64,000 nucleotides of DNA from Gillisella terrae (GCF_004801395.1 NZ_SSOA01000001.1:620001-684000); one strand, 5' to 3'; positions 17,656 through 26,654 are shown, counted from the first letter of the stretch. Numbers and translations are program-made. Notes: generated from the sequence alone by a model not told the origin.

Positions 17656-19077
17656 GTGGCAAACATGACGACAATATCGCCGACCGGCACCAATCTTGAT
17701 GAAGCCAATGAGTTTCTCGCAAAATACCCTGAGGTTGAGGGTATCGATATTGTCATGACGGATTGCCACGGCATTGGTCGTGGCAAGATCATTCGCCGCC
17801 ATGAACTGATTTCGCTCTATAAATCGGGCCGTGCCATGCCAAGTTCTCTCTTTGGGCAGGATGTGGCCGGTGACGACGTGGACGCGTCGGGGCAGGTGCT
17901 GGATGGCGGTGGTGACAAGCGATGCTGGCCATTGTCCGGCACACTTGGCATGATGCCGCACACCAAGCGTGGTCAGGTGCTGGTGAGCATGTATGATGCA
18001 AACGGAACCGGCTATCCGGCTGAGCCACGACATGCGCTTGTAAAGCAGATTGATAATGCCAAGGCAGCAGGCTTTACCCCCATGGGGGCGTTTGAGCTGG
18101 AATTTTATCTGGTGGACCGCAAGCCTGACCAAAATGGCCGGTATCAACCAGCGGGCTATGTGATGACGGGGCGACGTGCGCTCAATCGCAACACCATGGC
18201 CGTCGACGAACTGGACGAAATGTCCCCGCTGTTCGATGCCATTTATGAAGGGGCGGCCCATCTCGGCTTGACGCTGGAATCGTTGATCTCAGAATATGCG
18301 GTTGGACAATTTGAGTTGACCATTCGGTATCGGGATCTGTTGCGGGCCGCAGATGATGTGATCATCGCGAAGCGGTTGATCAGGTCTTGCGCGAGACGTT
18401 TCGGCATCGAGGCCTGCTTTATGGCAAAACCCTTCGGGCACGACGCTGGCTCGGGTATGCATCTCCATTTGTCGCTGGCCGACACATCAGGCAACAATCT
18501 CTATGCTGACCAAGCTGATGGCGCACTCAGCCCTTTGATGCTCCACTCCATCGCCGGCATCCGCCATACGGTTGGTGATACAATGCTGGTGCTGGCCCCT
18601 TTTCTCAATTCGTGGCGGCGTTTTGCATCGGCATCCTATTCGCCCGCATCCGATGATTGGGGCATTGAAAACCGCACGGTGGCGCTGCGCGTACCGGGCA
18701 CGCCGGGCAACACACGCCACTTTGAACACCGAGTTGCGGGTGTTGACGCCAATCCTTACATGGTTGCCGCAGTCACACTTGCAGGCGCTTTACGCGGGAT
18801 TGCCGCAAAGCAGGATCCTGGCCCCGCCGTGGAGGGCCATAGCTACGCCCAACAGCGCCTCAACAGCTTGCCTAAAAGCTGGCCCCAAAGTTGGCCCCAA
18901 AGTTGGCCCCAAAGCTGGCTTGAGGCAATTCACAGAATGGAGCAATCCGAATTTGTAAAGGAGGTTTTGGGTGCAAGTCTGCACCAGGCGTTCACCGCCG
19001 TAAAACATGCAGAGTATCAACGCCTTGCGCTTGAGGTCTCTCAAGCCGAATGGGATCTATATGGGTTTGTTGTATAA
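17656..19077 (+). CDS. glutamine synthetase-family gamma-glutamylamine ligase (PuuA-like)
   Basis: About 473 residues. Features of the catalytic domain: GAFELEFYLVDR, GSGMHLHLSL, FLNSWRRFASASYSPASDDW, ENRTVALRVPG and the DANPYMVAAVTLAG ending. PuuA-type enzymes attach glutamate to putrescine or another amine using ATP. AGAGAGG at 17641-17647 best fits GTG 17656; ATG 17665 and ATG 17635 are alternatives. Near the C-terminus three perfect SWPQ units are inserted (see 18877-18912). The next gene starts within the stop codon. Family firm; which amine is glutamylated is not known. Confidence 0.82.
   Translation: MANMTTISPTGTNLDEANEFLAKYPEVEGIDIVMTDCHGIGRGKIIRRHELISLYKSGRAMPSSLFGQDVAGDDVDASGQVLDGGGDKRCWPLSGTLGMMPHTKRGQVLVSMYDANGTGYPAEPRHALVKQIDNAKAAGFTPMGAFELEFYLVDRKPDQNGRYQPAGYVMTGRRALNRNTMAVDELDEMSPLFDAIYEGAAHLGLTLESLISEYAVGQFELTIRYRDLLRAADDVIIAKRLIRSCARRFGIEACFMAKPFGHDAGSGMHLHLSLADTSGNNLYADQADGALSPLMLHSIAGIRHTVGDTMLVLAPFLNSWRRFASASYSPASDDWGIENRTVALRVPGTPGNTRHFEHRVAGVDANPYMVAAVTLAGALRGIAAKQDPGPAVEGHSYAQQRLNSLPKSWPQSWPQSWPQSWLEAIHRMEQSEFVKEVLGASLHQAFTAVKHAEYQRLALEVSQAEWDLYGFVV
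18877..18912 (+). repeat. in-frame 12-base tandem repeat in the ligase gene
   Basis: Three copies of AG(C/T)TGGCCCCAA run head to tail and are followed by a partial fourth unit. They encode SWPQ-SWPQ-SWPQ before SWLEA. In related enzymes this position is expected to read roughly LPxSWxEAI, so the repeats look like a slippage insertion of 12 residues in a surface loop. Confidence 0.85.
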
Positions 19078-19556
19078 TGATAGATAAGACGTATGCGCCG
19101 ATTTCTCCCGGTCTCGAATTTGTCTTCGACATAAACGCGGAGATCGGGCAACCGCTGGATGGCGGTCCGGGTCGTAATGGCCATCGACGGATTATTCCGA
19201 TTCTTGGTGGAGTGGTGCGTGGTCCACGGCTCAACGGTCGCGTATTGATGGGCGGAGCCGATTATGAGCTGATCCGCAGCGACGGTTGTTCGGTGGTGAC
19301 GGCCCATTACACTCTTGAAGCTGACGATGGTACGCCGATTTACATCCGCAATCAGGGTCTGTTCATCGCGCCGCGAGAAACTGTTGCGCGGGTCGATGCC
19401 GGTGATTTGGTCTCACCGGACCAATATTATTTCCGGGCCGCACCGGTGTTTGATGCCCCCATCGGTCCCCATTGCTGGCTATCCGATACGTTGTTCGTTT
19501 CCTCCTGCGCTTTCAAGACCACAGATGTCACGATTTCTGTTTATAAAGTCACTTAA
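19077..19556 (+). CDS. DUF3237 domain protein
   Basis: A 159-residue protein of the DUF3237 family: PLDGGPGRNGHRRIIPILGG, GRVLMGGADYELIRSDG, and YYFRAAPVFDAPIG near the C-terminus. The ATG uses the last A of the ligase stop codon (TAATG), so translation is coupled to it. The family has no firmly known reaction; its fixed place after the ligase suggests it works on the same pathway. A strong hairpin follows about 45 bases after the stop. Confidence 0.85.
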   Translation: MIDKTYAPISPGLEFVFDINAEIGQPLDGGPGRNGHRRIIPILGGVVRGPRLNGRVLMGGADYELIRSDGCSVVTAHYTLEADDGTPIYIRNQGLFIAPRETVARVDAGDLVSPDQYYFRAAPVFDAPIGPHCWLSDTLFVSSCAFKTTDVTISVYKVT

Positions 19557-19600
19557 CGCGCATTGCGGTTGATACCAGAATATTTCCCTCTGATCGCGTT

Positions 19601-19641
19601 TGCAAATATCTCAAACCGCTGAGGCATTTGAGATATTTGCA
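19601..19641. terminator. 15-base-arm hairpin between convergent genes
   Basis: TGCAAATATCTCAAA (19601-19615) and TTTGAGATATTTGCA (19627-19641) are perfect inverted arms around an 11-base loop. It lies between the DUF3237 gene and the convergent GntR gene and could end both transcripts. Confidence 0.7.
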
Positions 19642-19742
19642 ACGCCTCCACGGCGGGAATGCGGCGATATTTCTGCTGCCGGACCTTATACAACGCCGCG
19701 CTTGCAGCAGGTCGTGCCGCAAAGCGCCGGCCTAACCAGAGG

Positions 19743-20432
19743 TCATTGTTTTTCAGGTGACGCGGCCCGTGCTTTGTCCAAGAAGAAATGCCGACCGAGA
19801 TGGCCAATGCCATCTTGAATATCCGCCGTGATTGCAATTTTCAGCGCTTCACTGTCTTTTTCGCGAATTGCGGCGATGGCCTCAGCGTGGCGGTCAATCC
19901 GGTAACTTTCAGCGAGATTGATTGTTGCTGCACGCATGAACGGTCCCAGCCGAAGCCAGATGGAATCAAGCAGGCTTAGCAGCACAAGACCGGAGTTTAC
20001 CTCAAAGATGCAGCGGTGAAACGCGATGTTGAGCCGTGTTGCTCCCTGAAAATCGCCAGAACCATAGGCATCCTCAAGCTCTTTATCGATTGCCTGAAGC
20101 ATATCAATGCGGGAGGATTCAATGTGCGGCAGCGCCCGCTCTGCCGCCAATGTCTCCAGCGCAATTCTGGTCGCAATAATCTCATCAAACTTCGCAGGCG
20201 TCATGTCTGGAACGCGCACCCGCCTGTTGTCCATATATTCCAGCGCGCCATCGGCAACCAAACGGTGCAGGGCCTCGCGCACGGGCATGGCGCTGACCTT
20301 CAGGCTTTCGGCCACACCATGAATGGTAATGGGCAAGCCGGGTGGAACCGCTCCATACATCACTTGGTCGCGCAGGGTTCTGTAGACCCATTGCTTGGCC
20401 GATTCTGCGGCTCTTTTTTTTTCCTTGATCAT
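19743..20432 (-). CDS. GntR/FCD-family transcriptional regulator 2
   Basis: A 229-residue FCD-type GntR protein: winged helix at about residues 12-75 (VYRTLRDQVMYGAVPPGLPI, LKVSAMPVREALHRLVADGA) and FCD domain (IIATRIALETLAAERALPHI, LNIAFHRCIFEVN). It is divergent from the PotABCD-type importer operon; a GATC-type operator and TTTGATCA boxes lie in the shared region, so it probably represses the importer and maybe itself. The same operator core lies before the aldehyde dehydrogenase and SDR remnant, which suggests one regulon with crosstalk between the two GntR proteins of the block. Confidence 0.88.
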   Translation of the reverse strand: MIKEKKRAAESAKQWVYRTLRDQVMYGAVPPGLPITIHGVAESLKVSAMPVREALHRLVADGALEYMDNRRVRVPDMTPAKFDEIIATRIALETLAAERALPHIESSRIDMLQAIDKELEDAYGSGDFQGATRLNIAFHRCIFEVNSGLVLLSLLDSIWLRLGPFMRAATINLAESYRIDRHAEAIAAIREKDSEALKIAITADIQDGIGHLGRHFFLDKARAASPEKQ

Positions 20433-20542
20433 TGCTCACTCTGCTTTGTTGCAACACGGACCATGCCTTTCACCTATCATAGGCGCGATATCTGCGGAGA
20501 GTAACGAGAATGTTTTGTCGAAAACGCAATTAATTCTTGCAA

Positions 20543-20593
20543 TTTGATCACATTGGGTTTGATATGATCAAAACAATGCGATCGCAGATCACA
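20543..20593 (+). promoter_or_regulatory. operator region of the polyamine-type importer
   Basis: TTTGATCA (20543-20550) and TGATCAAA (20565-20572) form an inverted pair, followed by TGCGATC-GCA-GATCACA (20577-20593). The last site ends 18 bases before ATG 20612, overlapping the probable leader, which fits repression. Core bases match the sites at 13878 and 15752. Confidence 0.6.
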
Positions 20594-20611
20594 TGAATGG
20601 GGAACAAATGC

Positions 20612-21706
20612 ATGACGTTGAGTGCTGAAGCGGGGCGCGGCGATGCCGTGGCTTTGGATGGTGTGACGAGAGATTTTGGTATCTATCGTGCTGTCAATGA
20701 AATCTCGCTTTCTATTGCGAATAATGAATTTTTTACGTTGCTCGGCCCGTCAGGTTGCGGAAAGACAACTCTCTTGCGGATGATTGCTGGTTTCGACTGG
20801 CCAACCAGCGGTCGAATTTTTGTAGCTGGCGATGAAATGACACATCTGCCTCCCAACCGCAGACCAATCAACACTGTTTTCCAGAGTTACGCGCTGTTTC
20901 CACATATGACTGTCGCCGAAAATATCGGCTTTGGCTTGCGAATGCTCAAACGGCCGCGCGAAGAGGTCACCGCCACGGTCAATAAAATGTTGGATCTCAT
21001 TCATTTGAGCGGTCGCGGTGATCAGTCAGTGACGCGGCTTTCCGGGGGGCAGCAGCAGCGCGTTGCGCTGGCACGGGCATTGGCCCCGCGTCCTAAAGTT
21101 CTCCTGCTGGATGAACCGCTCTCGGCGTTGGATCTAAAACTGCGCAAGGCCATGCAAATTGAATTGAAACGCTTGCAGGCCGACACTGGCATTACCTTTA
21201 TCTTCGTCACCCATGATCAGGAAGAAGCGCTGTCCATGTCAGACCGCATCGCGGTGTTGAGTGAAGGGTCGGTGCGGCAGCTTGGTGCGCCCAGTGAGCT
21301 TTATGATCATCCTGCCGACAGGTTTGTGGCGGATTTCATTGGCGAGACAAATTTCCTGACCGTTGATGTGAGCGATATTTCCGCAGGGGTAGGGCGGGTG
21401 ACATTGGCGTCTGGCGCAGTGGTGGCCGCCAAATGCCCCCAAGGGCTTGCCGCTGGAAAAGCAACAGCTGTGGTGCGGCCGGAGCATGCCCAACTGGTTG
21501 CGAATGACGCTGATGCCTTGCTGCGGGGAAATGTTCGCGATGTCATCTATCTGGGCACAGATACGCATTTTCACGTTACCCTGTCTGATGGCAGTCATTT
21601 CATCGTGCGTCAGCAAAACCTTACAGCAGGTGGCTGTGGCGTCGAGCCCGGTCAGCCGGTTGCGATCGGTTTTGCCGAAGGCACCCTTCAGCTTTTGAAG
21701 GATTAG
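20612..21706 (+). CDS. ABC importer ATPase, PotA-like (polyamine type)
   Basis: A 364-residue ATPase: Walker [13 protein letters not shown], signature [19 protein letters not shown], Walker [14 protein letters not shown]-loop FVTHDQEEA, then a TOBE domain in the last 90 residues. The pattern [12 protein letters not shown] and the long C-terminal domain fit the spermidine/putrescine (PotA) group. GGGGA at 20598-20602 supports ATG 20612. Followed by two permeases and a binding protein, it forms a full polyamine-type importer. Substrate could be putrescine, spermidine or another cationic amine. Confidence 0.88.
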   Translation: MTLSAEAGRGDAVALDGVTRDFGIYRAVNEISLSIANNEFFTLLGPSGCGKTTLLRMIAGFDWPTSGRIFVAGDEMTHLPPNRRPINTVFQSYALFPHMTVAENIGFGLRMLKRPREEVTATVNKMLDLIHLSGRGDQSVTRLSGGQQQRVALARALAPRPKVLLLDEPLSALDLKLRKAMQIELKRLQADTGITFIFVTHDQEEALSMSDRIAVLSEGSVRQLGAPSELYDHPADRFVADFIGETNFLTVDVSDISAGVGRVTLASGAVVAAKCPQGLAAGKATAVVRPEHAQLVANDADALLRGNVRDVIYLGTDTHFHVTLSDGSHFIVRQQNLTAGGCGVEPGQPVAIGFAEGTLQLLKD

Positions 21707-21709
21707 GCC

Positions 21710-22630
21710 ATGAACAGTTTGTCTATGCATGAACGCGCACGCCAAAAGGCTGACATCCGCGGGCGTTGGCTGAGATCCGCGCCAGCGCTGGTTCTTGTCA
21801 CCTTGGGCGCTGTTGCCCCGCTGCTTGTTGTGTTTGTCTATTCATTTCTGAGCGCTGGTGATTACGGGGATGTGAAATTTGAACTTTCGGGGCAGGGTTG
21901 GTTCAACGTTCTGTTCGAGGTGGATTTTCTGGATGGTGCCGTGTCATTTGCCCAGACGAATCTGGATGTTTTGGTGCGAAGCATCAAACTTGCATTGCTG
22001 ACGACGCTCATCTGCGCCGTTGTCGGTTTTCCGACCGCCTTTTTTATCGCAACGCGAAAGAGACAGGTGCGGTCTGTGTGGCTGTTTTTGATCACCATTC
22101 CATTTTGGACCAATATGCTGATCCGTACTTTTGCGATCCAGGATTTGTTGCGCACAGAAGGTATTGTCAATTCCCAGCTCTTGCGCTTTGGCATCATCGA
22201 TAAGCCTATTCAGTTTTTATACACGGATACTGCCGTGCTTTTAGGTATGCTCTATATCTTTTTGCCGCTGATGGTTCTTCCGCTCTATTCCAGTCTTGAG
22301 AAATTTGATTTCCGGCTGGTTGAGGCGGCTTATGATCTCTATGCATCGCGCTGGGCGATGTTGACCAAAGTGATCATGCCACTTGCGGCACCCGGTTTGT
22401 TAGCGGGGTCTGTGCTGGTGTTTATTCCGGCTGTTTCCAATTACATCGTTCCCCAGCTTATGGGCGGCGGCAAAAACATGATGATTGGCAATCTGATCGA
22501 TCTTCAATTTGGCCAGGGGCGAAATTGGCCTTTGGGTTCTGCCCTTGCGGTTACGCTTGTTGTGATCGTTTCCGTGGTTCTGATTGTTGTCATGCGACGG
22601 GCAAAGGGTGCGGAGGTATCCCATGGCTAA
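21710..22630 (+). CDS. ABC importer permease, PotB-like
   Basis: A 306-residue permease with about six membrane helices. Typical PotB features are the segment SIKLALLTTLICAVVGFPTA, FWTNMLIRTFAI, and the EAA loop (EAAYDLYASRWAMLTKVIMP). It starts three bases after the ATPase stop and overlaps the second permease by eight bases. Confidence 0.88.
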   Translation: MNSLSMHERARQKADIRGRWLRSAPALVLVTLGAVAPLLVVFVYSFLSAGDYGDVKFELSGQGWFNVLFEVDFLDGAVSFAQTNLDVLVRSIKLALLTTLICAVVGFPTAFFIATRKRQVRSVWLFLITIPFWTNMLIRTFAIQDLLRTEGIVNSQLLRFGIIDKPIQFLYTDTAVLLGMLYIFLPLMVLPLYSSLEKFDFRLVEAAYDLYASRWAMLTKVIMPLAAPGLLAGSVLVFIPAVSNYIVPQLMGGGKNMMIGNLIDLQFGQGRNWPLGSALAVTLVVIVSVVLIVVMRRAKGAEVSHG

Positions 22631-23429
22631 AATGAAAAGTACTTCATATCTGCCGGGGGTGGCCACGGTCGCGACTTTGGTGTTTTTCTTCCTGTATGCA
22701 CCAATCGCCGTGCTTGTCTTATACGCCTTCAACTCAGGCACATCGGTAACGGGCTGGGAAGGGTTCTCTCTGCGCTGGTTCGAGGCGGCCTGGAACGATC
22801 CGCATGTGTTTGAGGCTGCCAGCCGGTCGCTTTTCATTGCCGCCTGTGCGTCGATTATTGCCACGGTCGTTGCAACGCCCACGGCGCTGGCAACCACAAG
22901 AGTTGCCGAATACCGTGGCAAGGGATTGAAAATATCGATCATCAATCTGCCTCTGATGGTGCCGGAAATCGTTACCGCTGTGGGCCTGTTGATTGTCTTC
23001 TCGCGTATCAAGGTTTGGACCGGTTATACGGGAATTGGATATATCGTCCTTGCACACGCTGCATTCTGTGTTCCGTTTGCTTATATGCCGCTGCGGGCGC
23101 GTTTGTCGGACATGAATCGCTCCTTGGAAAATGCCGCTTCAGACCTGTATGCATCGAGCTGGCAAACCTTCAGATTCGTGACCTTGCCGATGATTTGGCC
23201 CGCTATTATCGCCGGCGGCATGCTGTCTTTTGTGATTTCCCTCGATGACGTTGTGATCACCGAATTCATCAAAAGTGGCGGCCAGGAAACCATCCCCACC
23301 TACATGTTGGGCCAGATCCGGCGCGGTGTGACACCCCAAATCAACGCGATCGCAACCGCCTTTTTAGCGATTTCGATTGCGATTGTGACGGTGTTCTACT
23401 TCGTAAACCGTACCGAAAATCAGGAATAG
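22623..23429 (+). CDS. ABC importer permease, PotC-like
   Basis: A 268-residue permease with the EAA loop ENAASDLYASSWQTFRFVTL and SFVISLDDVVITEFI, as in PotC. GGAGG at 22612-22616 lies inside the previous gene, six bases before ATG 22623. It pairs with the PotB-like protein. After the stop a 289-base gap with a palindromic repeat separates it from the binding-protein gene. Confidence 0.88.
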   Translation: MAKMKSTSYLPGVATVATLVFFFLYAPIAVLVLYAFNSGTSVTGWEGFSLRWFEAAWNDPHVFEAASRSLFIAACASIIATVVATPTALATTRVAEYRGKGLKISIINLPLMVPEIVTAVGLLIVFSRIKVWTGYTGIGYIVLAHAAFCVPFAYMPLRARLSDMNRSLENAASDLYASSWQTFRFVTLPMIWPAIIAGGMLSFVISLDDVVITEFIKSGGQETIPTYMLGQIRRGVTPQINAIATAFLAISIAIVTVFYFVNRTENQE

Positions 23430-23460
23430 GGCGTTTAAGCATTCACCTTGTTCATGCCTA

Positions 23461-23504
23461 CTGCATAATTCCTTAAATCGGAATCAATTGAAGGAATTAT
23501 GCAG
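23461..23504 (+). repeat. GCATAATT palindromic repeat, copy 3
   Basis: CTGCATAATTCCTT (23461-23474) and AAGGAATTATGCAG (23491-23504) are perfect 14-base arms. Downstream, 23510-23570 resembles the second module (GCGTTACTGC, TTGTGCGCCATATATGG). It lies between the permease and binding-protein genes of one importer and may lower or process that transcript. The rest of the gap 23430-23718 shows only a ribosome site before 23719. Confidence 0.85.
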
Positions 23505-23718
23505 CAACTTTAAAGCGTTACTGCATGCCTTGTGCGCCATATATGGTGCATGCTGCTGTCGGTGATTTATGTTTATGCAGCAATTATTCCAGCTTGGTTG
23601 AACTCTCGCTTGGATCTCCAACCTTGCCTGTCCGGGAGCCTTGGTCAGCGGCTTTCCTGCACCGACAAAACTACATCTTGGCCAACAACAAACAGCTAAA
23701 AAATAGAGGAGAACGATT

Positions 23719-24759
23719 ATGGTCCGCAAATTTGCTTTGGTGTCGACAGCGGTCATTGGGTTGATGACCGCATCCATGGGGACGGCTGCGGCTGAAGGTG
23801 CCCTGAACATCTTCACCTTCGGAAATTACACAAGCCCTGAACTGATCAAGAAATTCGAGGACACTTACAAGGTGAAAGTATCCATCACCGAATATGATTC
23901 GAATGATGCGGCCTTGGCAAAGGTGCGCCAGGGCGGAGCAGGCTACGATATCGTTGTTCCGAGTTCTTCTGTGATGCCAATCTGGATCAAGGAGGGCTTG
24001 CTGCTGGAAACCCGGCCCGACCAGATGGAAAACTTCAAAAATGTCGACCCGAAGTGGGTGAATGTCGATTTTGACAAGGGGCGGCATTACAGCGTTCCCT
24101 GGGTTTGGGGTGCTACCGGCGTTACCGTCAATACCAAGGTTTACAAAGGCGATATCAACACCTCGGCTATCTTCATGGACCCACCCAAGGAGCTTGCTGG
24201 CAAGGTCAATGTCCTGCCAGACATGTCTGACGTGATGCCGCTTGCGCTTTTTTATGTCGGCGGCAAACAGTGCACGGATGACAAAGCGGTTTTGCGTAAG
24301 CTGCGTGACACATTAATTGCGGCAAAAAAGAAATGGGTTTCCATCAGCTATGGCAATGAAAACCTGTATGCGGGCGGTGAATTTCTGGCGGGCGTGAACT
24401 GGTCGGGTGCGTCCTATCGTTCGCGCCTGCTCGACGATGCCATCAAGTTTGGCTATCCGAAAGAAGGTTTTCCACTCTGGACTGACAGCGTTGCCGTTTT
24501 GAAAGATGCGAAGAACGTCGAGAACGCCAAGCTTTTTCAGAATTTCATTATGGACCCGAAAAATGCGGCCCTGATCTCCAACTTCAACCGCTACAATAAC
24601 GGCATTATGGGATCTGCTGAATATATGGATCCAAGCCTGAAAAACGCACCGGAGTTGTTCCCATCAGCGGAATTGTTGTCTCATGGCATTTTCATCACGC
24701 CGTGCTCTCAAGACGTACAAACCATCTACAACAAGATCTGGGCTGAAGTGATGCGGTAA
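23719..24759 (+). CDS. ABC importer binding protein, PotD/PotF-like
   Basis: A 346-residue extracytoplasmic binding protein. A Sec signal peptide (hydrophobic LVSTAVIGLMTASMGTAAA) ends near residue 25. The mature part begins LNIFTFGNYTSPELIKKFED and contains YDIVVPSSSVMPIWIKEGLL and VPWVWGATGV, typical of polyamine receptors. AGAGGAGA gives a strong ribosome site. A conserved aspartate used for amine binding is plausible in SEYDSN-like segments but cannot be fixed here. The ligand is probably a polyamine or related amine. Confidence 0.87.
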   Translation: MVRKFALVSTAVIGLMTASMGTAAAEGALNIFTFGNYTSPELIKKFEDTYKVKVSITEYDSNDAALAKVRQGGAGYDIVVPSSSVMPIWIKEGLLLETRPDQMENFKNVDPKWVNVDFDKGRHYSVPWVWGATGVTVNTKVYKGDINTSAIFMDPPKELAGKVNVLPDMSDVMPLALFYVGGKQCTDDKAVLRKLRDTLIAAKKKWVSISYGNENLYAGGEFLAGVNWSGASYRSRLLDDAIKFGYPKEGFPLWTDSVAVLKDAKNVENAKLFQNFIMDPKNAALISNFNRYNNGIMGSAEYMDPSLKNAPELFPSAELLSHGIFITPCSQDVQTIYNKIWAEVMR

Positions 24760-24766
24760 TTTCCGG

Positions 24767-24797
24767 TCTGGCTGATACCGAGAGGGTATCAGCCAGA
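24767..24797 (+). terminator. hairpin after the binding-protein gene
   Basis: TCTGGCTGATACC (24767-24779) and GGTATCAGCCAGA (24785-24797) pair perfectly over a 5-base loop, eight bases after the stop. No T-run follows. Confidence 0.65.
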
Positions 24798-24884
24798 TAT
24801 CCAGATTTCGGTGCAAGACATGTCAGCTTCCGGCGCTGCATACCAGCCTTGCGCTTTCTTCATGTAAATTCCAGGATGTTCGTA

Positions 24885-26552
24885 ATGACCGAAGCAGCTT
24901 CGATTGTAATTAAAAATGGCCGCGTCTTGACGATGGATGCCGACACACCAAAGGCCAGCGCGCTGGCAATACGTGATAACCGTATTGTCGCTGTGGGGGA
25001 CTGGGATGATGTCTCTGGCTATGTTGGTGACACGACGCGCATCATTGATGCAGGTGAGGGCACGGTTATGCCGGGCTTCAACGAAGGGCATATGCATATT
25101 TTTGGTGGATCGGTGTCGCTGGTGCGGCTCGATGTATATGGCCTCAAGGGATTTGAGGTGCTGAAGGCCGCAGTTCGCGATTATGCAAATGCTAATCCGG
25201 ATCTTAAAATGTTGATCGGCAATGGCGCTGATTACGGCGTTATGGAAACAAAGCGCCTCGACCGGCATGATCTGGATGCGATCATCTCTGACCGCCCGTT
25301 AATCTTGTTCTCCTTCGACCACCATATTGCCTGGGCCAACACGCTGGCGCTGGAGCAGGCGGGTCTGTTGCAGGGGCGTGATGTTGGGTTGGGCAATGAA
25401 GTGGTGATGGGCCCGGATGGGCTGGCCACCGGCGAATTGCGCGAAGCAAACGCATTTGGTCCGGTTGTTGCCCTGTCGGATAGCGGCGGTCGTGACATGC
25501 TGGGCGTCGCAACAGGTGGTGACCCGGAAAACGTCTCGGATGAGGAGCGTAAAACCGATATCGCGCTGATCAAGCGGGGCTTGGCCTATTGTGCTTCGCT
25601 CGGTATCACATCTATCCAGAATATGGATGGCAGCCTCTACCAACTCGAAATTCTCGAGGAAATCAAAAACACCGATGGCCTGCCCTGCCGTGTTCGCATG
25701 CCATTTCACATGAAGAATTTTATGCCGCTTAGCGATGTTCAAGACAAAGCTGTGGCATGGCGCGCGCGCTTTAATGATGATCAGTTGCGGTCCGATTTCA
25801 TCAAACTCTTCATGGATGGTGTCATCGAAGGTGAAACCGCCCACATGTCTGGTGGTTATGCGCACAAGCCGGGCCTCAACTGCGATCCGCTGTTTTCGCA
25901 AGAGGCGTTTGATGCAATTGCCATTGAGGCCACCAAGGAAGGTCTCCCCATTGCCGTCCATGCCATTGGTGATGGTGCCGTCAATATGGTGCTGAACGGT
26001 TACGAGGCGGGTATAAAAGCCACGGGAAATACGGCGATCCGTCACCGGATAGAGCATATTGAAGTGGTGTTGCCGACGGATATTCCGCGTTTTAAAGAGC
26101 TGGGTGTTGTCGCATCCATGCAGCCTCCACACCCACCAGGCACAGGCTTGTTGCCGCTGCGCCCTTGCATCGATTATATTGGCCGCGAACGTTGGCCCTA
26201 TTCTTACGCATGGCGAACATTGGTGGATGCAGGTGCCAAAATGGTGTTTGCAACCGACTGGCCGGTTTCTCCGCTGGATCCGATGTTGTCGATCGAGCAG
26301 GCCATGACCCGTCAGAAATGGGCAGATGATCTTCAGGATCAACGGTTAAGCTTGCAAGAAACGCTGGAAGCCTACACGATCAACGGTGCCTATGTGGAAA
26401 GCATGGAAGACCGCAAGGGCATTTTGAAGACAGGCTATCTGGCGGATGTTGTCGTGCTGAACGGCGACGTTGAAGCTGTGCCGTTTGACGCTTTATCGCA
26501 GGTGCGGCCGGTGGTTACCATCTGCGACGGTCAGGTGACATTCGAGGCCTGA
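24885..26552 (+). CDS. metal-dependent amidohydrolase (YtcJ-like)
   Basis: A 555-residue member of the amidohydrolase superfamily (Amidohydro_3 group, like YtcJ). Visible are MPGFNEGHMHIFGG with the metal-binding HxH, HAIGDGAVNMVLNGYE, RHRIEHIEVV and FATDWPVSPLDPM with the late aspartate. CAGGA nine bases upstream supports ATG 24885; ATG 24876 and 24849 are alternatives. It would cleave an amide, formamide or similar bond in the cytoplasm; no signal peptide is seen. Position after the polyamine-type importer suggests it acts on an imported N-substituted amine, but this is inference. Confidence 0.82.
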   Translation: MTEAASIVIKNGRVLTMDADTPKASALAIRDNRIVAVGDWDDVSGYVGDTTRIIDAGEGTVMPGFNEGHMHIFGGSVSLVRLDVYGLKGFEVLKAAVRDYANANPDLKMLIGNGADYGVMETKRLDRHDLDAIISDRPLILFSFDHHIAWANTLALEQAGLLQGRDVGLGNEVVMGPDGLATGELREANAFGPVVALSDSGGRDMLGVATGGDPENVSDEERKTDIALIKRGLAYCASLGITSIQNMDGSLYQLEILEEIKNTDGLPCRVRMPFHMKNFMPLSDVQDKAVAWRARFNDDQLRSDFIKLFMDGVIEGETAHMSGGYAHKPGLNCDPLFSQEAFDAIAIEATKEGLPIAVHAIGDGAVNMVLNGYEAGIKATGNTAIRHRIEHIEVVLPTDIPRFKELGVVASMQPPHPPGTGLLPLRPCIDYIGRERWPYSYAWRTLVDAGAKMVFATDWPVSPLDPMLSIEQAMTRQKWADDLQDQRLSLQETLEAYTINGAYVESMEDRKGILKTGYLADVVVLNGDVEAVPFDALSQVRPVVTICDGQVTFEA

Positions 26553-26566
26553 TACTTGATGACGTG

Positions 26567-26601
26567 AATATTCCGGCGCATCCAATATGCGCCGGAATAT
26601 T
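26567..26601 (+). terminator. 15-base-arm hairpin after the amidohydrolase gene
   Basis: AATATTCCGGCGCAT (26567-26581) and ATGCGCCGGAATATT (26587-26601) are perfect arms around CCAAT, 14 bases after the stop. A T-run is absent. Confidence 0.7.
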
Positions 26602-26607
26602 GCATGG

Positions 26608-26654
26608 GAGTTTGTGAGGGAAGAGTGGAATCCGGTTTTCCCGAACGGAAAAAC
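26608..26654 (+). repeat. stop-anchored hairpin repeat family, degenerate copy e
   Basis: GAGTTTGTGAGGGAAGAGTG, then GAATCCGGTTTTCCCGAACG, matches copies b and c at most positions, but the left arm reads GTTTGTG and the right end is changed, so pairing is poorer. It lies about 55 bases after the amidohydrolase stop rather than on it. Confidence 0.65.

Noticed and set aside
18877..18912. Short tandem repeats as a CRISPR-like array
   Set aside because: Units are 12 bases without spacers and lie in frame inside a gene; no cas genes are in the window.
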